Positions 10,869-22,355 of a stretch of DNA of 64,000 nt are shown piece by piece; position 1 is the stretch's first letter; each line of letters starts with the position of its first letter. The stretch spans positions 53,154,662-53,218,661 of the forward strand of contig OY821517.1 of the NCBI GenBank assembly GCA_963682025.1. The letters run 5' to 3'. The notes under the pieces are model-generated. The model made no database searches and was not told where the DNA came from. It worked only from the letters and a program-made list of their open reading frames with translations. The translations under genes were made by a program, and so were the position numbers. The DNA comes from Cordilura impudica. Its lineage: Eukaryota; Arthropoda; Insecta; Diptera; Scathophagidae.

Positions 10869-11253
10869 TTACAAATTTGTTTTTTTTTTATAAAAAAAAT
10901 TAAATATATATTCTGTTAACAAAATCTTTTAATAAGTTTGTGTAGATAGTTACCTCTTACACCAATCGACTCTAAATCATTTTCTAAGTCTTATTAACGA
11001 GGTCGCAATTTTACAAATATATATTTGGATGAAATTTTATCGGGAATTTCTTTAAGTCTACAAAAAGAGCTTTTTTAGCCCAGAATCGTTATGGGGATCA
11101 AACGCCGGCTGGGTTAAAAACAAGTATTTTATTGATGTTCTATGAAGTACTTAGGGAACTTATAGGTTTTCTACTTTATAGAAATTATAATATAAACTGG
11201 CCAAAAATAAAACCAATTAACTTAAGTTGTAATTGGTATTCGAATTTAAAGTT
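10869..11253. other. unassigned AT-rich spacer
   Basis: Nothing recognised: AT-rich sequence with poly-T and poly-A runs leading to the 3' side of the minus-strand pseudogene. Confidence 0.4.
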
Positions 11254-12631
11254 TCAGTATGAAGTGCACAACAAAATAGTGATAAGGTCTTTATTAGTGA
11301 AGCATCTGGACATTTTTCTTTTGTGCTCGCGAAAGAATATGTAGTCTTCGTTCCCTTTTTCTTGCGGTTCTTCTAGATCTCCTATTGGTAGCATATTGTT
11401 TTGAATTGTTTGTTCCCCATGGTACAATATTTTATGAACTGTAGATGGGATATATCTCCAAGAGTATTTTTCGTAATAAAGTATAGTTGTTTTTATTGGT
11501 GTACTCTCCAATTTTTTTTTGTTTTTTCTCTCTGTTTCGCCTAACGGACCAAATTCCAAATCATAACCCAATTTAAGAATAAGCTTCATAAAACGTATTC
11601 TAGCATGAAGAGGGGATATTCCAAATTCGTAGGCTTCCTTAAAACTATCGCCTTGTGGTGTGGGTTTACTTAATTGACTTGATGTCTTTTGGCATATAGT
11701 GCAGCATGACGATGACTTTATTTCGGTTAAAGCTTTTGCAACTTTTCTATCAATCATTGTGAGACACATTTTAAATTTTACTTCAATGTCTTGGTCATCA
11801 AATTTTAATATTACTGGTTGAAGTTCTTTAAGTTGTGACATCCTTGATTTCCCTTTTGCATGCATATTTTACTGGTCTGCAATACTTTGTTAAAGAAGGA
11901 ATTTCATTTTTCCATATATCAATTTCTGGTACTCTAGTAGTTGTTAAGTGCTATGGAACGAAAGATGCGATAAATAAATTAGGATCTGATGAATTTTCGG
12001 CATTAAATTGCTTGTATTGTTTCTGACCAGAGGATCCATCACATCTCCATTTAGAAATTAAAGTAATGCTGTCATTTCCAATTTTTTTAAATGATCAGTA
12101 TCAGGCATATTTAGCAATCGTTCTGCAGTATGTTCTAGGAGATCTTGCAATTTTATTGCTGCTGAACTGGAAGTGGCGCTAATACTAGATTGTGAAAGTA
12201 AGAATTCTTCTTTGGCAGAAACTAAATCTCGATACTCTGGAAAAATCTCACAATTCTTTTCATTGGTTCGCTTCCGCAATTCTTTATATTCGTTTTTCTT
12301 CTTCTGAAGTAAATTTCTTATCTTCAATTGGTGTAGGAATGCTTTTCAAAATCCTCATTGTGCGCCCTGGGCTCGCTTGCACTATTATTTCAATTATTTC
12401 AATTTCATTTTTCTTATTTTGTGTTGGTTGAATTTGATGCAAAAATGAATCCTTAATAATCCTTTGAGAAATTTTTTCATTGATATTCTCCAGCTTGCGC
12501 CTTCAAGATCTTTTACTACATCCGTCAATTGGTTTTGCTGGTCGACCTTTATTTCTACTTTCGTTGGAAGTTGTAGATGAACGCTCAAAAATAAGTTCCT
12601 TTAATAACCAGTCTTGGTGACGTTTGTACAT
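11254..12631 (-). pseudogene. Transib/RAG1-like transposase pseudogene, copy 1
   Basis: Read on the minus strand from an ATG at 12629-12631, frameshifted pieces give in order: a basic N-terminal segment with SRNKGRPAKPIDGCSKRS; a charged coiled-coil-like part (KKKNEYKELRKR); KWRCDGSSGQKQYKQ, holding the probable first catalytic aspartate; a CTICQ knuckle; YEFGISPLHARIRF; and the C-terminal IPSTVHKILYHGEQTI...MLPIGDLEEPQ with the probable catalytic glutamate. In RAG1 and Transib transposases a CDG motif and an HK-x-L-x-H...E block occupy the same places. Stops and shifts occur near 11870-11950 and 12330-12400. About 100 residues present in the 21.6-kb copy (the GNTSRRFF region) are deleted between KKKLE and TPIKT. 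Non-functional. Confidence 0.7.
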
Positions 12632-12843
12632 CTTTGCCTTGCTCTGAGAGCAATGTACCGTTTATTCAAATTTGATTCAAAAGTTGTAATTTTTCTTTGT
12701 GTGTTTCAATTTCTTGCAGGTTTCAATTCTTACAAAAATGGTTGCTCAGTATATGCAAAATTATATCGTCTAAATATGAGCTGGATCCCTATAACAGTAC
12801 TTAGCCATTGTTCAAACTGTAATGTATAATAAATGTGGAAACA

Positions 12844-13218
12844 TCTATAATATTAATAGGCTAGGCGATTTCTTGTGACTGATGTTTTGTTCTACCATTT
12901 TATACCGATTTTGACCAAAAGTATATGATTTGAAAGGTGTTTCTTTTTAGCCATTTTGCAGATTTACAGATTTTTGAATTCTTTCCCTTATTTTGAGTAA
13001 ATTGCATTTAAAGTTGCTACTAACACATGCATAAAATTATTCAATGCTATGTGTGTGTTTATTAAATTTATTAATGTGTTTGTAATAAAATGAGTATGTT
13101 TTTTGTGTTATTTGTGAATTGGCTATAATTGATTAGCATACTTTTAGGGTATTTATTTAATGAAAAAATAAAATTTCCTAGAATTTGCACTTGAATTTCG
13201 AGGGCTGGAATCTGCTAG
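12844..13218 (+). mobile_element. non-autonomous Helitron, full length
   Basis: Starts TCTATAATATTAATAGGC after A and ends CTAG before T, which is the classic A|TC...CTAG|T arrangement. The stem CTTGA/TCGAG lies 12 bases before the CTAG. Length is 375 bp with no ORF. Aligns end to end with 18307-18681, 39278-39654 and others. Confidence 0.9.
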
Positions 13219-13589
13219 TTATTATAAATACTCTTTGTTGCACTTTACCACTTTTTAAAAGGTGAAGCATACCTGTTCATATCTTAAAAGGGTGTCTCGC
13301 AATACTTTTTTATCATTTACCTGTTATTTAAATTTTTTTCCCATTTTGTCAGGTATTTAAACTATATAACTCAAATTCCGACTACTAATTTTTTTTGAAA
13401 AATACCTATATAAATGTACTTGTCAAAATAAAATAGATTTTACCCATTAATATAATTTACCAATTAAGCCCATTATGTCTCAACCCTTTTTGTACGTATA
13501 TAACAACTCGTGTCAAATCTACCGTTTCCTTTTTCTGTCAGTATAAAAAACAAATAAAGTCACGCAAAAAAAATACACCGGTACGACCA
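13219..13589. other. unassigned AT-rich DNA
   Basis: No gene or clear repeat seen. Contains 'tttttaaaaggtgaagcata' and 'acaactcgtgtcaaatctac', which I cannot place. Confidence 0.4.
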
Positions 13590-13760
13590 ACTTTTGTATT
13601 CATAACACACAGACGGACGGACGGACATCGTTAAATCGAGTCATGAAGTGATTTTGAGTCGAGCCGTATAATAAAAGATGGGCATAGGTCCACTATTTTT
13701 GTTAGTTACGAACATCAGGGCAAACCCGTTATACCCTAACCAGATAGTGGAAAATTTGGA
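13590..13760 (+). repeat. GACGGAC family fragment
   Basis: Contains 'acacagacggacggacggac', 'gtgattttgagtcgagccg', 'ataataaaagatgggcatag' and a TATACCC terminus, matching the right third of the full copies. Confidence 0.75.
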
Positions 13761-14311
13761 ATCATTAATTTTACACAAAATATCTGACCTTGGGTCAGAA
13801 AAATTGTTCTGGTGCACGGGCGGAAACTGGCAGGTATATAATGGGGAATAGGAGTATAGGGCAGGGTTTGGACTACAGAAGAGTGTAAGATTTTTTTTAT
13901 GGCTTTTGATAGGCTCTATTAAGTAAGAGATTTTCGGCAAATTTAGACCTTTTTTCTCTAAATTTCTAAATGACTCAGTGACTTTATATTTCTAACATTA
14001 ATAGCTTAGAAGTTGCAAAATTATACAAAATCTATTTTGCTTTAAAATCTTTTAACACAAAAAAGTTACAGCAATTTAAAAATTAAAATTTACAAAGAAA
14101 TTTTACAAAGAAATTTTTATTTTTAGCAAAATACTGAGAAAGTCCATTTTCGAAGACCCTGTTAGCTGTAATATATTTGAAATAGAATCGCAATTTTTGT
14201 CTTCCGAGGTTCACTGGTATTTACTTTCAAATGAATAACATAACTTTAAAATCGGTAACCATAAAAAATGATTTTTGGCCGCTTTCTCAAGATATGGTCC
14301 ATAGTGGGGTG
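13761..14311. other. unassigned AT-rich DNA
   Basis: No coding potential or recognised repeat. A short duplication of 'tttacaaagaaatttt' lies at 14090-14118. Confidence 0.4.
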
Positions 14312-14399
14312 GCCGTGAGGATTGAACCTGCGTCTATCTCACAAACACTCGCTCTTGCTGTTTCTGTTCATGCGCTTTAACAGACTCACCTGAAGCCAT
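14312..14399 (-). other. tRNA-like sequence, possible SINE head
   Basis: On the minus strand, GAGTCTGTTAAAGCGCATGA resembles the D-arm/A box of tRNAs. Forty-five bases later GGTTCAATCC (14319-14328) matches the pol III B box. The T-arm and acceptor stem do not pair well, so this is not a working tRNA; a tRNA-derived SINE promoter or a decayed tRNA is more likely. No poly-A tail or flanking duplication was identified. Confidence 0.4.
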
Positions 14400-16215
14400 A
14401 TGTATGTCTTGTACATTCTACGAATGGACCTTTTATTACCCGAGGTACTCGAGCCGAACGAGTAACGGAGAGCTATGGTTTTAAGTACCAGGAAGTACTT
14501 CTGGAAATGATGCTAAAAAATACACAATTTTCGGTTTTTATTTTTGAATATAATTAGATCCAAACCAAATGGAAATACTAATTTTGTAATGGCGTTTTAA
14601 CTTTATTTTAAGCATAATAATGTACATATCAATTTTATGAATCGCATTTGGTACAGGCACCAATCAAACTTTCAAGCAAATAAGATTCTAATTTAATCAT
14701 TTTCTCATAAATTTATTTGTGAATTGCTGGCTGCTGCTCTCACAACAAATATTTAATTAATTCAGAAAGGCGTGTGTATGCAACAGCAAACAAATAATCA
14801 ACAATCAACATCACTTGTACCATAACTTTCATATTTATTTATTTGGAAAAAAAAACGCCTGCCTGCCTAATTGCCTGCCAGCAAAAAATCGCCAACTAAT
14901 ACACAAAGTGTTATTAGATCATTAAGAATATCTGATATCTAATTTAAGAATTTTGCATTGTTTACTTTTCTCACAAACTGAAATCATCATCCCATTTAAC
15001 TTAGTTTTGTTGTTTTTTATTTTTGTAGTTGGACAAATAAATCTGAGACCAAACATGCTAATAATATAATTTCACTATCATATGAGTATGATAAAGCTAA
15101 TAGAAAATCAGTTGATGACCAAAAAAACGCTTAAAGGTAAACAAAACTTCTAAAAATCTCATAATCATCATTAGCATCATCACAGAATTTTGGGGCTGAT
15201 TTTGTTTGTGTGTGTGTGTGTTTTTTCGCTTCTGCAATATATTTTCACCGACTTACAAGCGTTTAACAAAACAAACAAACATAATTCGGATAGTCAATCA
15301 GTCAGTCAGTCATTAAGACAGTCTTTTTTTGGTCGCTTGCAACAATCTACCCTCAACTTAACTTGTTAGTTCTCGACAACAACAATCTGTTTGTTTTCAG
15401 TTGCTTTTCCTTTCATAATTTTCGTTCCTTAACGGCCTGAGAAAGTCAATACTGTTGTGAACAACAATACTAATCCGATTAGTTGATGTTTTGCAAAGAG
15501 GCATGCGCACACAATAAATACTACAGCCATATACTTCATCATATAAATAAAATCAAAAAATATGGATGGATGAATGGATGAATGGATGGCTGGATGGGTT
15601 GGTTGGCTGGATGGATTGGTTGTTGGTTTTAAGCAGATTAGTACTTGTTTTCACGAGAGAGAGCAAAAAAAAATTTGCTAAAAGAAGAATGGCATTTTTG
15701 TAATTCCTTGTTTTGTGATACACTCAATGAAGCTGGGAAACTTAGGAAACTAATCCAGTTGTTGTATGTCTTTTCTTCTTTTTTGTAGTCATATCATACA
15801 TATAATTTTGATTTGGTTGTATTAGAGGGTTAACAGTCGTTGTTGTTGTTTGTTGTTTTTTAAATCTTTGGTGCCAACAATTATGAGAAATATTTGTGTA
15901 GACACGCGTTGGTACTTAGCAATCAGATTGATATTTATGTGATTTATTTTTTTTATTTTCTGCCATAGCCTGTGGTATTTAATTAGATTTTCCAATTATA
16001 TAATAAACGTGTTGTTTGAAAAAAGAATTCAAATCGCATTAATTTTATTAATTATCTCAGGTGAATCTGGAATAATCTCATCGTAATCTTATATAAGGTG
16101 AATACATTTTTAGAAATGGAAAAAAAGTTATTCGGCAACCTATTTTTTTGAATGTGATATATATTTACATACTAAGATTTAAATCAGGCTTTTAAGAAGT
16201 ATGTGAAGATAAATA
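14400..16215. other. AT-rich, mostly non-repetitive DNA
   Basis: No exon recognised. Short microsatellites occur (TG at 15208-15220, ATCAGTCAGTCAGTCA near 15296-15311, GGAT units at 15561-15625). The texture resembles the stretches at 1641-4589 and 37166-39277 and may be true host intergenic or intron DNA. Confidence 0.45.
15561..15625. repeat. GGAT/GGTT microsatellite
   Basis: Imperfect repeats of ATGG, TGAATGGA and TTGG. Confidence 0.85.
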
Positions 16216-16560
16216 TCTATAATATTAATAGGGTAGGCGATTTCTTGTGACCGATGTTTTGTTCTACCTTTTTATCCCGATTTTTGCCAAGCGTATATTA
16301 TCTTAAAGGTATTTCTTTTTAGCGGTTTTGCAGAATTACCGATTTTAAAATTTTTTCCTTTATTTTGAGTAAATTGCATTTAAAGTTGCAACTAACACAT
16401 ATATAAAAGTATATAATGCTTTGTATGTGTTTATTAAATTTGTTAATGTGTTTGTAATAAAAATGATTTTGTTTTTTGTGTTGATTTTTGAATTGGCTAT
16501 AATTGATTAGCTTACCTTTCTAGAATATGCACTCGAATTTCGAGGGCTGGAATCTGCTAG
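16216..16560 (+). mobile_element. non-autonomous Helitron
   Basis: Starts TCTATAATATTAATAGGG after A and ends CTAG before T, with the perfect CTCGAA/TTCGAG stem. It lacks about 30 bases of the AATGAAAAAATAAA segment seen in sister copies. Confidence 0.9.
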
Positions 16561-16707
16561 TCGAAATAAATATCTGTTAAGATTATGAACAGAGAATGTT
16601 ACTGTTAACATTTTCTGTTAATTACTTATAATAATTTATAAATTAAACCAGTATCCCCTGTCGTGCTGCTCTACGACTTTCCGAGACTTATTGATATGTA
16701 TATTTTT

Positions 16708-16970
16708 TTAATAATCAATTTTTCCTACGAGGTGTGTATTGTACAATTCATTCGTTGCAAAAATTATAAAATTTTTCGGCGTTCCTACTCTGGAGCAAGC
16801 TACATAGAGCTGCCCATGTGAAAAACATGGACTTTCCAAATTAAATTCGGCAACACTTAACGATTGGTGTTGAATTTGAGGTAGCATTTGGCAATTTCTT
16901 ATTTTAGCGATTTGAGATTTGGTTATTTGCCCATAATGCAATGCTGCCCATATTTTCCACGACTACTCAC
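16708..16970 (-). pseudogene. Helitron PIF1-type helicase, C-terminal fragment
   Basis: The minus-strand reading contains QHQSLSVAEFNLESPCFSHG followed by QLYVACSRVGTPKNF. This corresponds to the last helicase motifs of Helitron Rep/Hel proteins, where 'GQS...CFSHGQLYVACSRV' is diagnostic. The expected preceding INK motif is degenerate. A stop follows shortly after. It lies in the same orientation as, and in the correct order with, the helicase piece at 18720-19385, so both probably derive from one autonomous Helitron. Confidence 0.8.
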
Positions 16971-17022
16971 ATTGGTAATTAATGTATTGTCAAAAGTTTC
17001 AACACTGTCGCTTTATATTTTT

Positions 17023-17969
17023 GATGTGTAAACAAATATACGCGCAGGGGGTAAAAATATATTTCACAATACAATCACAAAATCAGCGTAAGATGTAAGA
17101 TGTAAGACGTAAGACAATATCGGTGTGACTTAAGATTGCATTGGTGAAAATATTATGACATGTAATAACTTTTTGTCTCTGTTTTCTGCAGTATATTTCT
17201 TCACTTTTTATAAACATTTATAATTAATTTCCTCAATCATTTAGAAATATTCTTAACGTCTTAATTTATTCCATATAAATAACACAATTATCACTGCATT
17301 TAATATTAATGCTAATCAAACATAAATAAAAAATAAATAAAAATAAAATATCACAGTAAAAAGGAAGTGTTTGGAGATAAAATGGAGGGACAATTCATTG
17401 GAAAGTGTTTGGAGAAAAAATGAAGCCACGATTTCATTAGGAAGTGTTTGGAGATAAAATGAGGGACCGAATAGCGTTATAAAAACGTTTTGAAATATGA
17501 AAAATTAAAAATAAAAAATGGAAAATGAGAAATAAAATTGAAAAATGAGAAATGAAAAATAAAAAATCAAAAATGAAAAATTAAAAATGGAAAATGAAAA
17601 TAAAAAATGAAAATGAGAAATGAAAATGAAAATTGAAAATTGAAAAATAAAAAATTAAAAATAGAAAATGAAAAACAAAAAATGAAAAATAAACAATGGC
17701 AATAAAAAATGAAAAATTATAAATGAAAAATGAAAATGAAAATTGCAAAATAAAAAAATGAAAAATAAAAAATTAAAAATAAAAAATGGAAAATAAAAAA
17801 TGAAAAATGAAAAACGAATAATAAAAAATTAAAAATTAACCAGTTTGAAATAATAATAAATATTTTTATATTAGCAGAGCCCCCGCAGCTGATATGTAGA
17901 TGACGCTTTCTGTTTGATTTTAAAATAGTGCCACAAAAGCATCTTTAATTACTAGGTGTTTACACATTT
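17023..17969 (+). mobile_element. minisatellite-bearing element with GATGTGTAAACA subterminal repeats
   Basis: Begins GATGTGTAAACA and ends with the inverse TGTTTACACATT. Inside are 'taagatgtaagatgtaagac' short repeats, three units containing GGAAGTGTTTGGAGATAAAA (17365-17465), then about 350 bases of AAAAATG/AAAAATA heptamer-like array, then the conserved right module 'ttagcagagcc...gcag'. Similarity to other copies continues about 25 bases past the terminal palindrome ('ctgtgatcggactcacatga'), so the inverted repeats are subterminal. The architecture recalls Helentron-associated INE elements of flies, but that link is only a suggestion. Confidence 0.7.
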
Positions 17970-17989
17970 ACCCTGTGATCGGACTCACA

Positions 17990-18300
17990 TGATTTTTTTT
18001 TTTTGTATAGGAGGCGCGAGGCCCACTAATCTTAACCTGCCCATTTTTTTTATCTAACTGCTCACATTAATATATGATGGACTCGTTCAAAGTGTCAAGG
18101 TTTTCCCTTTTATAGTACTCCAGTTATATGATATTATATATTTACTTTGTAAGGGCGATGCCACTCCCACTGCTCCGATCACGCCCATTTTCTTATCGAC
18201 TAATAACATGCATAAGTTATGGGCTCATGCAAAGTCCCATGACACTCACTATTACAGTTATCCAGATATATAACACACAATATTATTTTTGTCCGACTCT
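17990..18300 (+). repeat. GCCACGCCCA tandem repeat, locus 2
   Basis: Units with 'ggcgcgaggcccactaatc', 'gttttcccttttatagtact', 'atatttactttgtaaggg' and 'gatgccactcccactg', matching loci at 4590 and 53345. Confidence 0.7.
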
Positions 18301-18306
18301 TCATAA

Positions 18307-18681
18307 TCTATAATATTAATAGGCTAGGCGATTTCTTGGGAGCGATGTTTTGTTCTACTGTTTTATCCCGATTTTGACCAAACGTATATTATCTGAATGA
18401 TATTTCTTTTTAGCCGTTTTGCAGATTTACAGATTTTTAATTTGTTCCTTTATTTTGAGTAAATTGCATTTAAATTTGCTACTTACACATACATAAAATT
18501 ATACAATGCTATGTGTTGCTTATTAAATTTGTTAATGTGTTTGTAATAAAAATGAGTTTGGTTTTTTTGTTGATTTGTGAATTGGCTATAATCGAGTAGC
18601 ATACTTCTTAGGTCTTTATTTAGTGAAAAAATAAAATTTTCTAGAATTTTCACTCGAATTTCGAGAGCTGGAATCTGCTAG
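18307..18681 (+). mobile_element. non-autonomous Helitron, full length
   Basis: A|TCTATAATATTAATAGGC at the left and GCTAG|T at the right, with the CTCGAA/TTCGAG stem. Length 375 bp. Inserted within what appears to be an older Helitron helicase region. Confidence 0.9.
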
Positions 18682-18719
18682 TAATAATAAATGACCTCAG
18701 ACAAATTTAAAAAACACGT

Positions 18720-19385
18720 TGCTACAGAAAAGAAGACTTCAAGTATACATTGATTTCATCCGCCGGTGTCGATAATGGAATCACGGGCAATGTTTGCGAA
18801 AATCACCTGACAATGATTTCAATGCACCACCAAAAATTCGTTGACTGCGGCGTACGGTGTAATTCTTCCAATCGTTTTTTATGGGTCAATGTACTTTCCT
18901 CCAATAATTCCCGCTTGCTGCAAAACTTTTGCCATCGCAGAAATCTTGAGATATTGCATGTGCGATTTTAATTAATAATTAATTTTGATGTATTTTAAAT
19001 CGATCAGTCATTAAGTTCGTCCACCATCCAATAAAGTAGCAGCAATTCCAGACGAATCAAGTGCAACTGCAATTTTTCCTTGCGGTCGAATGGCTGCCAA
19101 AATCAGTGATAACACAAATGTTTTTCTCGTGCCACCAGACGCATCCAAAAAATTCAATCCACCGACTTAATTTTTTACAGCTTGCATGATGGTATCATAG
19201 GCATGTTTTTAATGGTATGTAATTTAATTCGGGAACATTCAAATTCGCAAAGGTCTGTAATTAATTGGGATCATACTGTTGTTCGCATTGCAGTTCTCGT
19301 TCAAATAAATCATGCATTGCACTATTGGGTGAGTGCATACCTAATTGCCTTAACGCTTTGTTTGTAAACGCAAAGCACAAATCTT
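18720..19385 (-). pseudogene. Helitron PIF1-type helicase pseudogene, Walker A region
   Basis: On the minus strand, with frameshifts and stops, the order is: ALRQLGMHSPNSAMHDLFER; LNVPELNYIP; GGLNFLDASGGTRKTFVLSL (Walker A, with Gly to Arg before the Lys); IAVALDSSGIAATLLDGGRT; then SQTLPVIPLSTPADEINVYL with the helicase motif around FSQTLPVI. These are typical of Helitron Rep/Hel proteins, which combine HUH replication initiator and helicase domains. No HUH Rep domain was found in the window. Confidence 0.85.
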
Positions 19386-19389
19386 TAAT

Positions 19390-19857
19390 CCCGATCGGAA
19401 AAAACGAAATTTAGTCATAAACAATATACAAAATTTCTCTGTTTTCGATTTTATTACTATTTACTTTTTACTTTTTATTTTTATTTTTTTTTTTTTTATC
19501 CACTTGATCGCGAGTGGATAATATTGTAATTTTTAGATGTACGCGTTGAAGGACATGTTCTGTTTTTTAGCAGTACATGTGCAAGAAAATGAACTTAAAA
19601 TAAAGCTACACCCGAATCTGTGTGGCTTATGGGTGTTCGAAACAAAAAATACGTGATACAAAAATGTTCGTGTAGATAACGAAATATTAAAATGAAACAC
19701 AGTCATGATTGTGTTTGGCACCGTATAAAATTTAGAAGCACACATAATTGATATGAAAATAAAAATATATGTGTGTTGGTCTGACCTTTGTTTGTTTACA
19801 TATATGTACGATTTTTTTATTCAGTGTGTGTTTTTTTCTGAACTCTGATATTTATAT
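19390..19857. mobile_element. hAT-type foldback, loop plus right arm
   Basis: The right arm (19500-19857) matches the arms at 9376-10297 and 35249-35590 inverted: 'gatgtacgcgttgaaggaca', 'gatacaaaaatgttcgtgta', 'acacagtcatgattgtgttt', ending TTCTGAACTCTG. The segment 19390-19460 corresponds to the spacer of the 35.2-kb copy. The left arm is missing. Confidence 0.7.
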
Positions 19858-19879
19858 ATTCTAAAACTGGAAATACGAG

Positions 19880-21290
19880 GAAATTATGTCCTTCAAATTT
19901 TTAAGCAAAACTTTTATTTTCAACTTAAAGTATAAGCACAGAAGTCTCTAGAGTTTTACGTGCATTCCTGTCTTGACGACTTAACCACACGGTGGTCTTA
20001 GCACATGGAAGATACTATGCGTCTTGCCTTCGCCCCTTCCTTAGATGGTAGCAAACTAGGAGAATTGTTTTGGCAAAACTCCTTCCTTTGCTATTGGGTT
20101 GGCCCGATCTAAAAGCCTATGGGTCGTAGACCCGGTTGGTTGAAATGCAACTCCACATCGAACTGTGTTCTTCCCGCGCTTTTGGGCTACCACAGCCACC
20201 ACGAAACTCCCCGAAGGGCCGTTCCCATAAAAGCTATTTAAGGGTACAACACATTGTCCTCGGTCATCGGCAGCACTTGCAAAAACACATACTTCCAATA
20301 ACCGTCCATTTGTCTACTACATTCGTTCTTACTAGCTGTTATTATCAGGTGGCCCTGATATGTACAACGTTCATCACCAACATTTCAACCGATTTCCGTT
20401 TCGTCCGCGAAACACTGTATTGTCGAATGACTCAAGTGTTCTTGGACTCATCTTCCATCCGACCCTCTTGCCTACTTATTCTACTGCATTCGCAGCTCCG
20501 AACTTTTCGACTCATGCCTACCTCCGTCTACTACGCTCCGAACTTACTAATCGGCGCCATCATGCTAGATGATGCGTACGCCAACTTTCGGTAATTCGCT
20601 TTTCAACTGGTCTCCGACTTGTCTTGGACGCTGTATTGACATGCGCGCCTGTCTCAAACGCCTTCGACTTGTCTTCGACCCACACTCTCGCTCCATTCCT
20701 CCGTCATGGTATCTTGTCAGGACAACTGACGCACCCACACCCGGTCTCCTTTCGCTCATGTACCTTCTTACCATCTTACCTACATTACTTCATTCCACCT
20801 TAGGACAACTACACAATTATGGGATGTGAGAACCATTTCATCTGGTAGGTTTTGACACCTCCAGTTTTGTGTTTTTGCTTATGCTGTCTTTGACAAGGAA
20901 GACTCCGTGAGGTAACCTTGGGCTTGATAGCTTACCCGTGGTACCTATTTATAGCCTCAGGTAAGGCTTCGCAGCCAGCCTGGCCACATACTAGCCACTA
21001 CCAAGTTATTCCCCAAAAAGAATAGTACTTGGCGGACCTGACCTTAACCTTTAGCCGCTAGGAATAATCACCAGAATTAACTGGCTTTGCCTAGCGTTGC
21101 CCGGGAGCACCACGTGGAGGTAGGTTATAGGCATGGGCGAAGTATCAACCGTCACTGGCGGACCAGTAACTTTATGATACAACTTTGCTCCCAGTATAAG
21201 CACAATCAGATACAATACTCGTACCAAAAACTGTATCCGACTGATTTTCAGTGTTCAAAAAATCAAACAATTTTTAGGTAATTTGCTCCG
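19880..21290. other. GC-richer block of unknown origin
   Basis: Clearly richer in G+C than its surroundings, with sharp transitions near 19950 and 21230. Several medium open frames exist on both strands, but none shows a known domain. On the minus strand there is a TATAAATAGG motif near 20943-20952. A hairpin (CCAAGT...ACTTGG) lies near 21000-21034. It could be a UTR of a non-LTR element, an LTR or leader of an LTR element, or a transferred segment; I cannot decide. No reverse transcriptase motif was found. Confidence 0.4.
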
Positions 21291-21626
21291 CTTTCAGATA
21301 CAGTATCTTGAAGAGTAGGTAACGGATCGTCATTCTTTTTGATTTTATTGATAGATCTATTTATTAGGAAAAGAATAAAAAAAAATTATACTGTTTGCTT
21401 AGTGTTTGTCCAGGTAAGTAACATTTACCAACTATCCAATTTTCTCAATTTTGATGGAAAATAAAAAAAAAACTGTAAATTTCTATATATATCAATTTGC
21501 AAAATAAGTTATCTGATTATTCCTTTACCTAATGCAAAAATTTCCAGCTGTCTGCCCTTGCTCCATTTTTTTCTAGAGGTAAAATTTTGAAAAAAGAAAT
21601 GTGTTGCATGCATTATTGCGCAATTT

Positions 21627-22355
21627 ATGACATATAACCGTGAAAACCCATTCTTATTGTTATGGAATGAATATGAATATGGAATCTCACCATTGCATGC
21701 AAGAATAAGGTGTACGGAGTTCTTGTTAAAATTAGCGTATACGCTTCCACAAGAGGAGGAACACTTTGATGAAAATATATCAAACAAAGATAAGGAAATG
21801 ATCAGAAAGAATCGAATCGAAGTAGACTTCCCCAAGTACGGATACGGAAACTCAAACGATGGAAACACTTCGAGAAGATTTTTTGAAAATGATGAGGCTG
21901 TAACTCGAATCATTGGAATAAACAATCAAATCGTTAAGAGATTGGGAACGATCTTGAATGTTTTAAACTGCAAGAAAAAAGCTGATTGTGAAAAATATGG
22001 AGAATATGCTTCAAAAACTGCATCACTTTTTGCAGAATTATATCCACGGAAAAAGTTGATCCCGACAGTTCATAAAGTATTGTCGCATGGCAAAGATAAA
22101 ATTGAATATCAGACTTTGCCAATTGGAGAGCTTTCTGAAAAAGCACAGGAGTCCCTAAACATTTGGGTGAGACAAAATGAGGACCTCTTCAACATGTTAG
22201 CAGCATCTTCCGATCCACTTATTTCATCACTGCGGCATGTGAAGTCACGAAAAGAGTTAGAAAATAATTATAGTTCAGAAATTTCTAATCTTTTAGATTT
22301 ACATTCTTTTAGCTATTGTGAGCAATATTTTACAAAAAATTTTAAAATAAATTAA
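21627..22355 (+). pseudogene. Transib/RAG1-like transposase, C-terminal half, copy 2
   Basis: A 242-codon frame with WNEYEYGISPLHARIR near residues 13-28, GNSNDGNTSRRFF, IIGINNQIVKRLGTILNVL, and the block LIPTVHKVLSHGKDKI...LPIGELSEKAQESLN, which contains the probable catalytic glutamate (SEKAQE). DLFNMLAASSDPLISSLRH follows. In RAG1/Transib the last acidic residue sits in a similar HK-x-L-x-H...SE context. The N-terminal half with the CDG aspartate is absent, so it is a 5'-truncated copy. It complements 11254-12631, which has the N-terminus but lacks the middle. The apparent ATG is probably internal to the original protein. No TIRs were identified. Confidence 0.7.

Noticed and set aside
14312..14399. 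A functional tRNA gene
   Set aside because: The T-arm and acceptor stem do not pair, so at most it is a tRNA-derived sequence.
20056..20298. 80-codon minus-strand frame in the GC-rich block
   Set aside because: No known motif and no neighbouring gag, RT or transposase signal to support it.
20136..20594. 152-codon frame in the GC-rich block
   Set aside because: No recognisable domain, overlapping frames on both strands are equally open, and higher GC alone favours chance ORFs.
20943..20952. TATA box of a minus-strand promoter
   Set aside because: The word fits, but there is no credible downstream gene; kept only as a note.
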